A stretch of 64,000 bases of DNA from Polynucleobacter sp. Adler-ghost (GCF_018688495.1 NZ_CP061320.1:2037027-2101026); one strand, 5' to 3'. Shown: positions 54,317 through 64,000, counted from the stretch's first letter. Made by a program: numbers and translations. Notes: generated by a model not told the origin, from the sequence alone.

Positions 54317-56995
54317 GTGGCAACTAAAGCATCTACCAAAAAAAATAGTCCTAAGACTTCAGCGGTTGATCACCCTAAAGCCCTGATCATTGCGGAGAAA
54401 CCTTCCGTTGCGAATGACATTGCCAAAGCTTTGGGTGGCTTCACTAAATATGAAGACTATTTCGAGAACGATGACTTTGTCATCTCCTCTGCAGTTGGCC
54501 ATCTATTGGAAATTGCCGCACCTGAAGAATTTGATGTCAAACGCGGTAAATGGTCGTTTGCAAATCTTCCGGTTGTACCGCCCTATTTTGACTTACGCCC
54601 GATCGCCAAAACTGAATCGCGGCTGAAGGTCTTGCAAAAACTCATTAAGCGTAAAGACATTAATGAACTCATTAATGCATGTGATGCTGGACGCGAAGGT
54701 GAGTTGATCTTCCGCTTAATTGCACAGCATGCAAAAGCACCGCAGGCTATCAAACGTCTGTGGTTGCAATCCATGACGCCAGCAGCGATTCGTGATGGCT
54801 TTGCCTCCCTGCGCAGCGACACCGATATGCAACCTCTCGCAGATGCGGCACGCTGCCGCTCTGAAGCGGATTGGCTTGTTGGTATCAACGGCACACGGGC
54901 GATGACCGCGTTTAACAGCAAGAGCGGTGGATTTTTTCTAACAACAGTTGGTCGAGTACAGACGCCAACACTATCAATCGTGGTTGAGCGTGAAGAACTC
55001 ATTCGGAAATTTATCTCCAAAGATTATTGGGAGGTGAAGGCAGAATTTATTGCTGCAGCCGGCGTATATGAAGGACGCTGGTTTGATCCTAAGTTTAAGA
55101 AAGATGCCGCAACTCCTGATACTCGTGAGAATCGCCTCTGGAGTGAAGCTGCTGCCCAAAGTATTGTGGCTGCGTGTCGCGATAAAAAAGCGAGCGTCAA
55201 AGAAGAAGCCAAACCAGCAACTCAATTAGCACCACAATTATTTGATTTAACTAGCCTACAACGTGAGGCAAATGCACGCTTTGGCTTCTCTGCTAAGAAT
55301 ACTTTAGGTTTAGCCCAAGCACTTTATGAGCGCCATAAAGTGCTGACCTATCCACGAACCGATGCTAAGGCCCTGCCTGAAGATTATTTGGATACCGTCA
55401 AGCAGACCCTGGAAAACCTGGCTGAAAACGCACAAGAATATCGCGCCTTCGCCAAACAAATCTTGCAAGGCGATCCCAAGGATCCAAAAGCCAAAGCAGG
55501 ATATGGTTGGATTAAGCCAAACAAACGCATTTTTGATAACTCAAAAATATCTGATCACTTTGCGATCATTCCAACCCTAGAGTCTCCAAAGAGCCTCAGT
55601 GAGCCTGAGCAAAAGCTATATGACTTGGTTGTCCGTCGCTTCTTGGCGGTGTTTTATCCTGCAGCCGAATTCCGCGTCACTACTCGCATCACCGAGGCAT
55701 CGGGACATCACTTTAAAACTGAAGGTCGCGTACTTGTCACGCCGGGTTGGCTAACGGTATACGGCAGATCGAACCAAGCGGATGACGAGTTGGTGGCAGT
55801 ACAAGAAGGTGAAACCGTCCAAAATGAATCTATTGCGGCGATCCCACTAAAAACTAAGCCGCCAGCGCGCTATACCGAAGCAACCTTGTTATCGGCAATG
55901 GAAAGTGCTGGTAAGTGGGTGGATGATGATGAAATGCGTGAAGCGATGGCCGAAAAAGGTTTGGGCACACCCGCAACTCGCGCTGCCATCATTGAAGGCC
56001 TGCTGGCAGAGAAATATATGGTGCGCGAAGCACGAGAGCTAATACCTACCGCCAAAGCATTCCAATTGATGACACTCTTGCGTGGCTTAGATGTTGAAGA
56101 GCTAACAAGGCCCGATCTCACAGGTAGCTGGGAAAACAAACTTTCCCTGATTGAGCGTGGTGAGATGAATCGCGATACCTTCATGCAAGAAATTGCACAA
56201 ATGACGCAGCGCATTGTCAAGCGCGCTAAGGAGTATGACAGCGATACTATTCCGGGCGACTATGCGACTATGTCTACGCCGTGCCCTCATTGTAAGGGTG
56301 CCGTTAAAGAAAACTACCGCCGCTTTGCATGCGAGAAATGTGGATTTACGATTAGCAAAACTCCGGGTGGCCGTGCATTTGAATATCCTGAGGTAGAAGA
56401 GCTGCTGCGTGAAAAAACGATTGGGCCACTGCAAGGATTCCGCAGCAAGATGGGTAGGCCATTTGCAGCCATTATTAAGTTAAGTGAAATTCCTGAAGAT
56501 GATACTGATTATCCAAACGCAGGCTTTAAGCTTGAGTTTGATTTTGGCAACACTCAAGAGGATGAATCTGAAGCTATCGACTTTACTGGCCGGCAAGCCT
56601 TAGGCGTATGTCCAAAGTGCTCTGGTGCTGTATACGAAGATGGCATGCGCTACTTATGTGAAAGAAACACCGGTCCAGACAAGTCATGTGATTTCAAAAC
56701 CGGTAAGGTCGTTTTGCAACAAGAAATTTCTGCAGAGCAAGTTCAAAAACTGCTTACCGAGGGCAAAACTGATTTGCTAACCAACTTCAAATCTAACCGT
56801 ACTGGCCGTGGTTTTAAGGCTTATCTTGCCTTGGGTCCGGATGGCAAAATTGGTTTTGAGTTTGAAGCTAAGGCGCCCAAAGCGGGGGCTGCAGCTAAAG
56901 CTCCGGCAAAGAAGCGGGCAGGTGCAAGTGCTGCCACCAAGTCTGTAGCAAAGCCTAAGCGAGTGAGCAAAGCGAAGTCGTCTGCGAGCACTTGA
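54317..56995 (+). CDS. topB: DNA topoisomerase III (type IA)
   Basis: It cleaves single strands and decatenates daughter chromosomes. The TOPRIM domain (ALIIAEKPSVANDIAKALGG, GHLLEIAAPE, DAGREGELIF) is followed by the catalytic region with the tyrosine in KVLTYPRTDAKALPEDY near residue 346. A Cys4 motif (CPHCKGAVKENYRRFACEKCG) near residue 655 and a second cysteine cluster near 775 are zinc-ribbon-like, and the C-terminal 50 residues are Lys/Ala-rich. It starts at GTG. Its last 175 bases overlap the convergent MnmC-like gene. The symbol topB follows TopIII-type motifs. Confidence 0.93.
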   Translation: MATKASTKKNSPKTSAVDHPKALIIAEKPSVANDIAKALGGFTKYEDYFENDDFVISSAVGHLLEIAAPEEFDVKRGKWSFANLPVVPPYFDLRPIAKTESRLKVLQKLIKRKDINELINACDAGREGELIFRLIAQHAKAPQAIKRLWLQSMTPAAIRDGFASLRSDTDMQPLADAARCRSEADWLVGINGTRAMTAFNSKSGGFFLTTVGRVQTPTLSIVVEREELIRKFISKDYWEVKAEFIAAAGVYEGRWFDPKFKKDAATPDTRENRLWSEAAAQSIVAACRDKKASVKEEAKPATQLAPQLFDLTSLQREANARFGFSAKNTLGLAQALYERHKVLTYPRTDAKALPEDYLDTVKQTLENLAENAQEYRAFAKQILQGDPKDPKAKAGYGWIKPNKRIFDNSKISDHFAIIPTLESPKSLSEPEQKLYDLVVRRFLAVFYPAAEFRVTTRITEASGHHFKTEGRVLVTPGWLTVYGRSNQADDELVAVQEGETVQNESIAAIPLKTKPPARYTEATLLSAMESAGKWVDDDEMREAMAEKGLGTPATRAAIIEGLLAEKYMVREARELIPTAKAFQLMTLLRGLDVEELTRPDLTGSWENKLSLIERGEMNRDTFMQEIAQMTQRIVKRAKEYDSDTIPGDYATMSTPCPHCKGAVKENYRRFACEKCGFTISKTPGGRAFEYPEVEELLREKTIGPLQGFRSKMGRPFAAIIKLSEIPEDDTDYPNAGFKLEFDFGNTQEDESEAIDFTGRQALGVCPKCSGAVYEDGMRYLCERNTGPDKSCDFKTGKVVLQQEISAEQVQKLLTEGKTDLLTNFKSNRTGRGFKAYLALGPDGKIGFEFEAKAPKAGAAAKAPAKKRAGASAATKSVAKPKRVSKAKSSAST

Positions 56996-58056
56996 GCTGT
57001 AATCAGCTTAGCCGCTAAGGCCGACCAAAGAGCGCCTCTAGACCCCAGGGCTGTTGCTAAAAATATCCCTGGGCGTTGACTCAGCGCGCCAATGATCGGT
57101 AAGCGATCGCCCGCAACACAACGAATGCCCACAAAGCTTCCTGCCTTTTGAAGTTGCTCAGTATCGCCCTCTGGGTAATTCAATAACCCCTTTGCCTGCT
57201 CACGATTAAAGTCATCGCTTGAATTCCAATCTTGAGAATCCAATTCACCCTCATCAAAACTAGATCCCACTATCCATTGATAATTTCCATCGGGAAGTTG
57301 CTTGGCTGGCAAACAATAGCCATCACCCGTGATAGCTGTGCGCGGCAGTCGTGGTGCCCAAGAACTTGTCATATCAACAGAAAAGATGCTCAGCTGCCCG
57401 CGCACCGGCCTTAAAGGTAGTCGCACATCGATGCTTTCAACTAAGCTTTTGGTTTCTAGTGCTGCTGCAATAATGACTTTGCCAGCCGTCATGATGGGCT
57501 TATCTTGAGCGTTCATTAACTGCCAACCCACACCGATTTTTTCCAGCCGAGCTACAGCGATATTCCAGCAACAAGTCAACATTGGGTGGGGTTTTAGTGC
57601 ATCCCGTGTTACCTCAGATAAGTTAAGTGACGCGCCCCGAGGAAGCCAGATACCATCTTGATTAATGCCGCAGATTTTCGATGCCTCTTCCGCATAAAGG
57701 GCTTTAGCCATGCCTTCATCGAGCTCGAGTGATTTGAGATAAGTGTCGACATCATCACGACTAAAAGTTTTGTCTCTCTTATTTGGCTGAAAAATGCCAT
57801 GCTGATTCCAAGCATGGCTCCAGCGAGCCTCTGCCATCAAAAATGCAATGCGAGTTAATCGTAGTAAGCGCGGGGCACCTCTTCCAACATGGGGATGGGC
57901 AATGGCGTATGCGTGACTTGAACATGCTGATGCAGGTTGGGAGGCGCGATCAATAATGCAAACTGCTTGGCCACGCTCGAGTAATTCACTAGCAATACAT
58001 GCGCCTGCAATGCCTGCCCCAATCACCACAATGTCATGGTGTTGGGGTAAGGTCAT
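56821..58056 (-). CDS. FAD-dependent oxidoreductase, MnmC C-domain-like
   Basis: Resembles the FAD-dependent half of MnmC, which oxidises cmnm5s2U34 in tRNA. The dinucleotide-binding motif is VVIGAGIAGACIASEL near residue 10, with VRLPLRPVRGQLS and VGIRCVAGDRLPIIG further along. The C-terminal sequence AALAPARFF matches the family ending, so the frame really extends into the 3' end of topB. The N-terminal methyltransferase half of MnmC is absent; it may be encoded elsewhere. D-amino acid oxidase-type function is the alternative. Confidence 0.82.
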   Translation of the reverse strand: MTLPQHHDIVVIGAGIAGACIASELLERGQAVCIIDRASQPASACSSHAYAIAHPHVGRGAPRLLRLTRIAFLMAEARWSHAWNQHGIFQPNKRDKTFSRDDVDTYLKSLELDEGMAKALYAEEASKICGINQDGIWLPRGASLNLSEVTRDALKPHPMLTCCWNIAVARLEKIGVGWQLMNAQDKPIMTAGKVIIAAALETKSLVESIDVRLPLRPVRGQLSIFSVDMTSSWAPRLPRTAITGDGYCLPAKQLPDGNYQWIVGSSFDEGELDSQDWNSSDDFNREQAKGLLNYPEGDTEQLQKAGSFVGIRCVAGDRLPIIGALSQRPGIFLATALGSRGALWSALAAKLITAQVLADDFALLTRLGFATDLVAALAPARFFAGALAAAPALGALASNSKPILPSGPKAR

Positions 58057-58103
58057 TAAATAATGAGGTTGTTAAAAAGACTTCTTAAATTTCTAGGGGT
58101 GGC

Positions 58104-59951
58104 CTAGGCGTTTAAGCGCTTCTCGATTTTGCTACGCGCCTCAATTAACTCCTTGGGCAAACGCTCACCTAAATGCGCAAATAGCTCTGAATGAAGTTTG
58201 AGCTCATTTTTCCAGTCATCAACTGCAACAGTAATGGCTTTTTCAAACTTGTCTGCCGAGTAATCTAGTCCGCTCCAATGTATATCAGCATGCTCTGGGC
58301 AAATACCAAATACAGTTTCTTTGCCTTTAGCTGTGCCTTCAGCACGGCCCAAGATCCAAGAAAGTACGCGCATGTTCTCGCCAAAACCAGGCCAGACAAA
58401 TTTACCGTTTTCATCTTTACGGAACCAATTTACGCAATAGATCTTTGGCAATACAGCGCCCTCTGCAGCAAGCTTGCTACCGATATTCAACCAATGTTGG
58501 AAGTAGTCACTCATGTTGTAACCAGCAAACGCAATCATGGCAAATGGATCACGACGTACAACACCTACTTGGCCAGTAATTGCCGCGGTAGTCTCAGAGC
58601 CCATTGTGGCGGCCATATAAACACCCTCAACCCAGTCACGCGCTTCGCTCACTAATGGCACTGTGTTTGAGCGACGACCGCCAAACAAAAACGCATCAAT
58701 TGCTACGCCTTCAGGGTTATCCCAATTAGGATCAACTGCAGGGTTGTTTGTGGCGGCTACAGTAAAGCGTGAATTTGGGTGTGCAGCTTTACGGCCAGCT
58801 GCACCATCAGCAGGGGTCCAGTCTTTTCCTTGCCAATCAATTAAGTGTGCTGGAGGTGTATCAGTCAAACCCTCCCACCAAACATCACCATCATCAGTTA
58901 AACCGACGTTAGTGAAGATCACGTCTTGGTTTAATGAATCGAGACAGTTTGGATTGGTTTGACGATTTGTTCCTGGAGCAACGCCGAAGTAACCCGACTC
59001 TGGGTTGATCGCAAACAAACGTGTCTTGCCTGTAACGGAATCTTTGCGCGGCTTGATCCATGCAATATCGTCACCAACAGTGGTAACTTTCCAACCCTCA
59101 AATCCCTTTGGAGGAATCATCATGGAGAAATTGGTTTTTCCGCAGGCTGATGGGAATGCTGCAGCAATGTGATACTTCTTACCCTCGGGTGATGTCACAC
59201 CCAAGATCAACATGTGCTCAGCCAGCCAGCCTTGGTCACGACCCATATTAGATGCGATACGCAATGCGAAACATTTTTTACCCAACAAAGCGTTGCCACC
59301 ATAACCAGATCCGAAAGACCAAATTTCGCGAGTTTCAGGATAGTGCACGATGTACTTGGTTTTATTGTTAGGCCAAGCGACATCTTTCTCGCCAGCAGCC
59401 AATGGCTTACCAACAGTATGAATACAAGGAACAAATTCGCCAGTAGCGCCAAGTTGATCGATGACCGCCTTGCCCATACGGGTCATTAAGCGCATATTGA
59501 TAGCAACATATGGGCTATCGGAGAGCTCAACACCAATATGCGCAATTGGGGATCCAATTGGGCCCATAGAGAATGGCACTACATACATTGTTCTGCCGCG
59601 CATGCAACCATCGAATAATGGCTGGAGGGTGGCACGCATTTCGCCTGGCTCCACCCAGTTATTGGTTGGGCCTGCATCCTCTTTATTTGCAGAGCAGATA
59701 AAGGTGCGGTCTTCTACGCGAGCTACGTCATCAGGATCTGAAAGTGCTAAGAAAGCATTTTTGCGCTTAGCGGGATTAAGGCGCTTGAACACGCCCGCGC
59801 TTACCAACAGCTCACAAAATTCATCATATTCAGCCTGGGAGCCATCACACCAGCGAATTTTGTCTGGCTTGGTTAAGGCAGCTACATCGGCAACCCATTG
59901 AATTAATTTATGGTTTTTTACGTATTCAGGTGCATTGGTGTTGATGGTCAT
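58104..59951 (-). CDS. pckG: Phosphoenolpyruvate carboxykinase (GTP)
   Basis: Converts oxaloacetate and GTP to PEP and CO2 in gluconeogenesis. The kinase-1 loop [13 protein letters not shown] near residue 270, the kinase-2 segment [11 protein letters not shown] near 300, and the GTP-type substrate loop [11 protein letters not shown] near 425 are present. Length 615 fits the GTP family. It lies 90 bases after mnmE on the same strand, with a small spacer to the MnmC-like gene. Confidence 0.97.
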   Translation of the reverse strand: MTINTNAPEYVKNHKLIQWVADVAALTKPDKIRWCDGSQAEYDEFCELLVSAGVFKRLNPAKRKNAFLALSDPDDVARVEDRTFICSANKEDAGPTNNWVEPGEMRATLQPLFDGCMRGRTMYVVPFSMGPIGSPIAHIGVELSDSPYVAINMRLMTRMGKAVIDQLGATGEFVPCIHTVGKPLAAGEKDVAWPNNKTKYIVHYPETREIWSFGSGYGGNALLGKKCFALRIASNMGRDQGWLAEHMLILGVTSPEGKKYHIAAAFPSACGKTNFSMMIPPKGFEGWKVTTVGDDIAWIKPRKDSVTGKTRLFAINPESGYFGVAPGTNRQTNPNCLDSLNQDVIFTNVGLTDDGDVWWEGLTDTPPAHLIDWQGKDWTPADGAAGRKAAHPNSRFTVAATNNPAVDPNWDNPEGVAIDAFLFGGRRSNTVPLVSEARDWVEGVYMAATMGSETTAAITGQVGVVRRDPFAMIAFAGYNMSDYFQHWLNIGSKLAAEGAVLPKIYCVNWFRKDENGKFVWPGFGENMRVLSWILGRAEGTAKGKETVFGICPEHADIHWSGLDYSADKFEKAITVAVDDWKNELKLHSELFAHLGERLPKELIEARSKIEKRLNA

Positions 59952-60041
59952 GTGAATCCTATGAAATGTAATATTTTTGATCGCACTATTTTAACATTTT
60001 GGGTGTCTTTTTTATGAGCAAGCCCACCAAGAGCGAATCCT

Positions 60042-61424
60042 TTATTTACCAATACAAAATTGGCTAAATATCTTGCCCAAAAGATCGTCTGGGAGCAGTT
60101 TCCCAGTAATTTGTCCGAGCTGATCTTGTGCCAAACGGAGCTCTTCTGCAAATAACTCCAGCGATATATTGCCATTAGCAGCAAATTGTTGAGATTGCTC
60201 TAAGTGGGTGGCAGCCCTATCTAAGCAGTCTAAGTGCCGCCTGCGCGCCACAATTACACCCTCTTGAGAGCCGCCCCAGCCAACCAGCTCTAAGATTTTT
60301 TGCTTCAAGGCCTCGATACCTTGGCCCGTCTTGGCTGAAATGAACATGGATTGTTTTTCACCTTGCTCAGGGGCAGGGCTTATCAATAAATCTGATTTGT
60401 TGTTCACCTCCAGCACGGGGCACTTTGGGGAGAGTGCTTTCAATATTTGGGCTTTTAGCTCCACAATTTCAGAGGTAGTGGTTGTTTCTGAAGAACCTGG
60501 ATCTTGTAGAAAAATAACTAGATCCGCCGCCGCAATAGCCTCCCATGATCTTTCGATGCCCTTTGCCTCAACTAGGTCACTGGTCTCGCGTAAGCCTGCG
60601 GTATCAATGATGTGCATAGGAACGCCGCCGACGGTAATACTCTCCTTAACGCGATCTCTTGTAGTTCCGGCAATAGGTGTAACAATAGCGACCTCCTCGC
60701 CAGCCAAGCGATTTAGAAGAGAGCTTTTCCCAACATTAGGTGCACCAGCTAAAACTAGCTGGATGCCGTCTCGCAAAATCTTGCCCTGTTTAGCCCCTTC
60801 CCTTAGCGCATATAGCTTTTGCATTACTGCACTTAGGCGTTCACGAGCTTGGGCATTCTCTAAGAACTCAATCTCTTCCTCGGGAAAATCTAGAGTGGAC
60901 TCCACCAAAATGCGTAGTTGGGTGATCTCTTCAATTAGGCCGTTGATGTCATTTGAGAAAACCCCTTGCAGAGAGCGTGCTGCACCACGTACCGCCGCTG
61001 CACTTTGAGCATCAATTAAATCTGCAATCGCCTCGGCTTGAGCTAAATCAATTTTGTTGTTCAGGTAGGCTCTTAAAGAAAATTCGCCAGGCTCAGCAAT
61101 TACTAGGCCCTGATCTTTTCCTAGTTCAAGACATCGCTTCATGACCAGCTCTAAGAGTTGTGGTCCACCATGACATTGCAACTCCAGAACATCCTCACCA
61201 GTAAAAGAGGCTGGGGCTGCAAAATAAATAGCAAGAAGTTGATCAATCGACTCACCTTGCGCATCTCGAAGTGTGAGTAAGCTGGCTTGACGCGGTGTAA
61301 GCGTCTTATTAAATAAAGCAGTGGCTATAGGCAAAAGCTGAGGCCCACTAATACGAATGACGCCGACGCCGGCTTTGCCCGGCGCAGTGGCAAGCGCAAT
61401 GATGGGCAGCTTTCTTGTCATCAT
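60042..61424 (-). CDS. mnmE: tRNA uridine-5-carboxymethylaminomethyl modification GTPase MnmE
   Basis: Makes the wobble cmnm5U with MnmG. N-terminal folate-binding domain, central helical domain with the G domain inserted: GAPNVGKSSLLNRL (G1) near residue 225, DTAGLRET (G3) near 270, and the C-terminal FCIGK motif with its conserved cysteine. I chose the ATG three codons inside a GTG start. It lies downstream of yidC and probably shares its transcript. Confidence 0.97.
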   Translation of the reverse strand: MMTRKLPIIALATAPGKAGVGVIRISGPQLLPIATALFNKTLTPRQASLLTLRDAQGESIDQLLAIYFAAPASFTGEDVLELQCHGGPQLLELVMKRCLELGKDQGLVIAEPGEFSLRAYLNNKIDLAQAEAIADLIDAQSAAAVRGAARSLQGVFSNDINGLIEEITQLRILVESTLDFPEEEIEFLENAQARERLSAVMQKLYALREGAKQGKILRDGIQLVLAGAPNVGKSSLLNRLAGEEVAIVTPIAGTTRDRVKESITVGGVPMHIIDTAGLRETSDLVEAKGIERSWEAIAAADLVIFLQDPGSSETTTTSEIVELKAQILKALSPKCPVLEVNNKSDLLISPAPEQGEKQSMFISAKTGQGIEALKQKILELVGWGGSQEGVIVARRRHLDCLDRAATHLEQSQQFAANGNISLELFAEELRLAQDQLGQITGKLLPDDLLGKIFSQFCIGK

Positions 61425-61462
61425 TGCGTGCACTCTTTATTTATTTTTTAGCTGCTAAAAAT

Positions 61463-63169
61463 TTATTTGACCAGCTTCTTTCCAAACATCTGATTTATCT
61501 GCCATTGCTGAGCGATCGACAGTAGATTGTTTACCACCCAATACAAGACCAAGCCCGCAGGGAAGAAGAAGAACATAACCGAGAATACTAGGGGCATATA
61601 CATCATTACCTTCGCCTGAATTGGGTCTGGTGGTGTTGGGTTAAGTTTGGTTTGTACAAACATAGAAGCTGCCATGATGATTGGCAAAATTCCAATTGGA
61701 ATTGAACTTAAGCCAATCAAATCACTAATGGATGTATCTGGTAATGAAAGGTCGTGAACCCACAAAATCCAAGGGGCGCCACGCAACTCGACGGATGACA
61801 ATAACACCCAATACAAGGCAATAAATACTGGGATCTGAATCACCACTGGCAAACAACCACCTAAGGGATTGATCTTTTCTTTACGATACATCTCCATCAT
61901 GGCCTGATTCATTTTTTGTGGCTCGCCCTTGAACTGTTCTTTCATTGCGACTAGACGAGGCTGCACCTCTTTCATGCGCGCCATAGATTTATAGCTTGCC
62001 GCCGAAAGGGGGAAGAACACTAACTTAATTAAGATGGTCAATAAAATAATTGACCAGCCCCAGTTACCAACATACGAATGAATGTTGTCCAAGAGCCAAA
62101 AAATGGGTTTCGCTAAAATGGTTAGGTAGCCATAGTCTTTGAGCAACTCAAAACCTGGGGCGATTGTTTCAAGTACTCGCTCTTCTTGTGGGCCAACAAA
62201 TAGTTTGGCTTTTTCTACAACCGTAGTGCCTGCGGGGATCACCCCTAGAGGGGTTTGCATACCAATTCGGTACAGATTGTTGTCAATTTTATTGGCGTAA
62301 ATATCGCGTACCGCCTTATCGCTTGGAATCCATGCGCTTGCAAAATAGTGCTGAACCATTGCAATCCATGCTGGCTCGCCTGCGGCCACCTGAGTGGGGA
62401 TAGTGATTTTGTTCTTATCAATTGCCGTGAATTCGAGTTTATTAAACTTTTCTTTATCTGTGTAGGCTGCCGGCCCAGTAAATGTAGTTGCTGAAAAGGC
62501 GCCATCAAAGGGGCCAATTTTTTGTTCCTGAGAAGCATCACGCACAATCTCGGTGTATAGAACAAGCGGGTTGGGGTTGTTGCCGGCCTGTGTAATGCGA
62601 TGTCCAACATCCACAACATAGCTTCCCGGGTTAAGGATGAAGGTTTTTTCTAGCTTAACGCCATTACGTTCGCTGACGAAAACAATATACGGACGACCTG
62701 ATTCATCTTTTCCAGACTGAACTAGCTTAAATGTGCTGGTGTGATTTGGAAGGTCACTATTTAAAGAAATCAAGCCGGAGCGCGCAAAGTACTTGTGTGT
62801 AGGTGTGTACTGAAATAGCTCGACAGATTTGTTTTCTGGTGTAAAAGATTTGAGTAACTTTGCATCTACGACGTTTGCGCCGCTTGCGCTAATTTTCAAC
62901 TCAAGAACATCATTCTGTAGTGTGAACTTTTCCGCGCCCGCCATTGCGTCACTATTAATGGTTGGTGTTGTTGCTATGGCTGCTGTGCTCGACAGTTGGG
63001 CTGGAACATCGGCCTTGCTTGTGGTTGCAGGTTTATCAGCAGGCGCTGGTGCACTTGCTATAGGACCACCAAACATCGAAGGCTTACCCTCATGAACTTG
63101 CCAATTGTTGTACAACAAGAGGCCCGACATGGAGAAGACCGCCCAAAGAATTGTTTTTTTAAAGTCCAT
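61463..63169 (-). CDS. yidC: Membrane protein insertase YidC
   Basis: Inserts and folds inner-membrane proteins. N-terminal membrane anchor (about residues 6-22), a large periplasmic beta domain (about 60-345), then the five-helix insertase core from about residue 355, including the hydrophilic-groove arginine region YKSMARMKEVQPR and the loop KINPLGGCLPVVIQIP. The C-terminal tail is basic (FGKKLVK). 568 residues is normal. It is in the usual order rpmH-rnpA-yidD-yidC-mnmE. Confidence 0.97.
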   Translation of the reverse strand: MDFKKTILWAVFSMSGLLLYNNWQVHEGKPSMFGGPIASAPAPADKPATTSKADVPAQLSSTAAIATTPTINSDAMAGAEKFTLQNDVLELKISASGANVVDAKLLKSFTPENKSVELFQYTPTHKYFARSGLISLNSDLPNHTSTFKLVQSGKDESGRPYIVFVSERNGVKLEKTFILNPGSYVVDVGHRITQAGNNPNPLVLYTEIVRDASQEQKIGPFDGAFSATTFTGPAAYTDKEKFNKLEFTAIDKNKITIPTQVAAGEPAWIAMVQHYFASAWIPSDKAVRDIYANKIDNNLYRIGMQTPLGVIPAGTTVVEKAKLFVGPQEERVLETIAPGFELLKDYGYLTILAKPIFWLLDNIHSYVGNWGWSIILLTILIKLVFFPLSAASYKSMARMKEVQPRLVAMKEQFKGEPQKMNQAMMEMYRKEKINPLGGCLPVVIQIPVFIALYWVLLSSVELRGAPWILWVHDLSLPDTSISDLIGLSSIPIGILPIIMAASMFVQTKLNPTPPDPIQAKVMMYMPLVFSVMFFFFPAGLVLYWVVNNLLSIAQQWQINQMFGKKLVK

Positions 63170-63179
63170 TTGGATTCAC

Positions 63180-63419
63180 TTAATAATGATGAGATGTTGG
63201 TTTTACTGCGGGGTCGTGTCCGCCTTGTGACCATGGATTGCAACGCAATATGCGCCACACTGTTAGCCTAAAGCTTTTTAAAAATCCATAATTAGTAAAG
63301 CAGTCGCAGGCATATTGTGAGCATGAGGGTATGAATTTACAGTGCATGCCGACAAAAGGACTCAAGGCTATTTGATAGAGTCTTACAACCTTAATGGCCA
63401 GTTTGTTAAGTAGGCACAC
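63180..63419 (-). CDS. yidD: Membrane protein insertion efficiency factor YidD
   Basis: A 79-residue, membrane-associated helper of YidC. The family cysteines and the motif FIPSCSQYACDCFTNYG near residue 28 and RCNPWSQGGHDPA near residue 60 are present. It begins 1 base after the rnpA stop and ends 10 bases before the yidC start. Confidence 0.95.
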   Translation of the reverse strand: MCLLNKLAIKVVRLYQIALSPFVGMHCKFIPSCSQYACDCFTNYGFLKSFRLTVWRILRCNPWSQGGHDPAVKPTSHHY

Positions 63420-63420
63420 T

Positions 63421-63738
63421 TTAAATTAGTCCTGCAATTTGGAGTCGCAGATCTTCTTTTTCTTTGTCTCGGAGTCTACCGCGCGTTTCGCGACCAATTG
63501 GTTTTTTTAGCTTCACCACAACATCACGGCTAAGGTGTGTAGTTTGAGCACCCCTAACCAACTCACGGATCATGCGTTTTAATCGGTTGCGATCTACTGC
63601 ACGTTTAGCCAGTTTTTTAGCTAACGCAATCCCTAAATCTGGTTTTGCCCCCTGATTTGGAGATGCCAAATACAAACCCCAACACAAACTTGTCTTGGGG
63701 CGTGTTTTTAATAACTCAGAAATCCTGGCGCTATTCAA
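63421..63738 (-). CDS. rnpA: Ribonuclease P protein component
   Basis: Protein cofactor of RNase P, which matures tRNA 5' ends. 105 residues; the RNR motif LAKKLAKRAVDRNRLKRMIRE near residue 45 is the signature, and VVKLKKPIG follows. The N-terminal 20 residues are poorly conserved. It lies 8 bases after the rpmH stop and 1 base before yidD. Confidence 0.96.
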   Translation of the reverse strand: MNSARISELLKTRPKTSLCWGLYLASPNQGAKPDLGIALAKKLAKRAVDRNRLKRMIRELVRGAQTTHLSRDVVVKLKKPIGRETRGRLRDKEKEDLRLQIAGLI

Positions 63739-63746
63739 CTGCTAAA

Positions 63747-63881
63747 TTAAACGGCGAGGCGTTTGCGACCTTTAGCACGGCGGGCATTTAATACCGCACG
63801 TCCACTCTTGGTTTTCATACGAATACGAAATCCGTGGGTACGTTTACGACGTGTTACTGAGGGTTGGTATGTTCTTTTCAT
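63747..63881 (-). CDS. rpmH: 50S ribosomal protein L34
   Basis: 44 residues, highly basic: [18 protein letters not shown] at the start and [11 protein letters not shown] at the end. This is unmistakable L34. It is the first gene of the rpmH-rnpA-yidD-yidC-mnmE cluster. Confidence 0.98.
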
Positions 63882-64000
63882 GATTCATCCTGCAAAACCC
63901 AGTATTTTCCTTGTTGCTCAGCAAAAGGTCAACCGCTGAAGAAGAATATATAGGTATTTTTCTCTATTTATTTGGTGATATTTTGATAAACCCTTAATTT
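63882..64000. promoter_or_regulatory. rpmH promoter region, probably approaching dnaA/oriC
   Basis: On the minus strand TTGACC is followed by a candidate -10 (AAAATACT) at about 17 bases, giving a plausible promoter for rpmH. To the right is AT-rich DNA with no reading frame. In Polynucleobacter and most proteobacteria dnaA lies divergent from rpmH, so oriC may lie near this edge; no perfect DnaA box is visible in these 119 bases. Confidence 0.55.

Noticed and set aside
59461-59901. A 146-codon frame antisense to pckG
   Set aside because: It lies wholly within pckG and has no domain or start signal.

Overview
The window looks like a chromosome segment of a small-genome freshwater betaproteobacterium, most probably Polynucleobacter (Burkholderiales). 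The support is a moderate GC content, the gene orders gatCAB / mreBCD-mrdA-rodA and rpmH-rnpA-yidD-yidC-mnmE, the close protein resemblance of many products to that group, and the right edge ending just upstream of rpmH, where dnaA and oriC normally lie. No database search was possible, so the genus is an inference.

Layout. 1-9.6 kb: a partial DUF484 gene, the GatCAB amidotransferase operon on the minus strand, and divergently the rod-shape operon mreBCD-mrdA-rodA, closed by a strong bidirectional terminator shared with an HU gene. 10-25 kb: mostly single-gene or short-operon housekeeping and stress functions (LpxO-like hydroxylase, carbonic anhydrase, LpxL-like acyltransferase, phosphoesterase plus a Ser/Thr kinase-universal stress protein fusion, pseudouridine synthase, prfC, MOSC, phosphatase, periplasmic binding protein, phasin, peroxiredoxin, haloacid dehalogenase). 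25-32 kb: an accretion zone of one- to three-gene cargo segments (sodC, patatin, CBS, MAPEG, dps, a putative metal pair, an O-acyltransferase) separated by copies of a hairpin that is often followed by a decayed tRNA 3' end. 32.2-44.5 kb: a 12.3-kb genomic island inserted in tRNA-Phe, with three tyrosine recombinases, a K+ module (Kup plus a KdpDE-like two-component system), a DUF6641 protein and several unknown genes. 44.6-64 kb: conserved core again: OsmC-YcaO fusion, NtrYX-like pair, DUF4390, rsmB-fmt-def, dprA, topB, MnmC-like oxidase, pckG, mnmE, yidC, yidD, rnpA, rpmH.

The strongest structural observation is at tRNA-Phe. Three copies of the gene exist: a 3' half, an intact gene and a 5' half. 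They share only the 8-bp anticodon-loop sequence. This is the signature of two tandem site-specific integrations with crossover in the anticodon loop. In the larger element the incoming DNA appears to have supplied the 5' half and the promoter of the working tRNA. Further to the left the same hairpin recurs, in most copies followed by a decayed tRNA-like 3' end; these look like older layers of the same process.

Other points to check are: prfC has no ATG, GTG or TTG start ahead of its conserved P-loop; the topB and MnmC-like genes overlap tail to tail while both keep conserved or typical ends; a hexanucleotide repeat sits in the sodC leader; and a repeat that doubles as the 3' end of two unrelated genes borders the K+ cassette.
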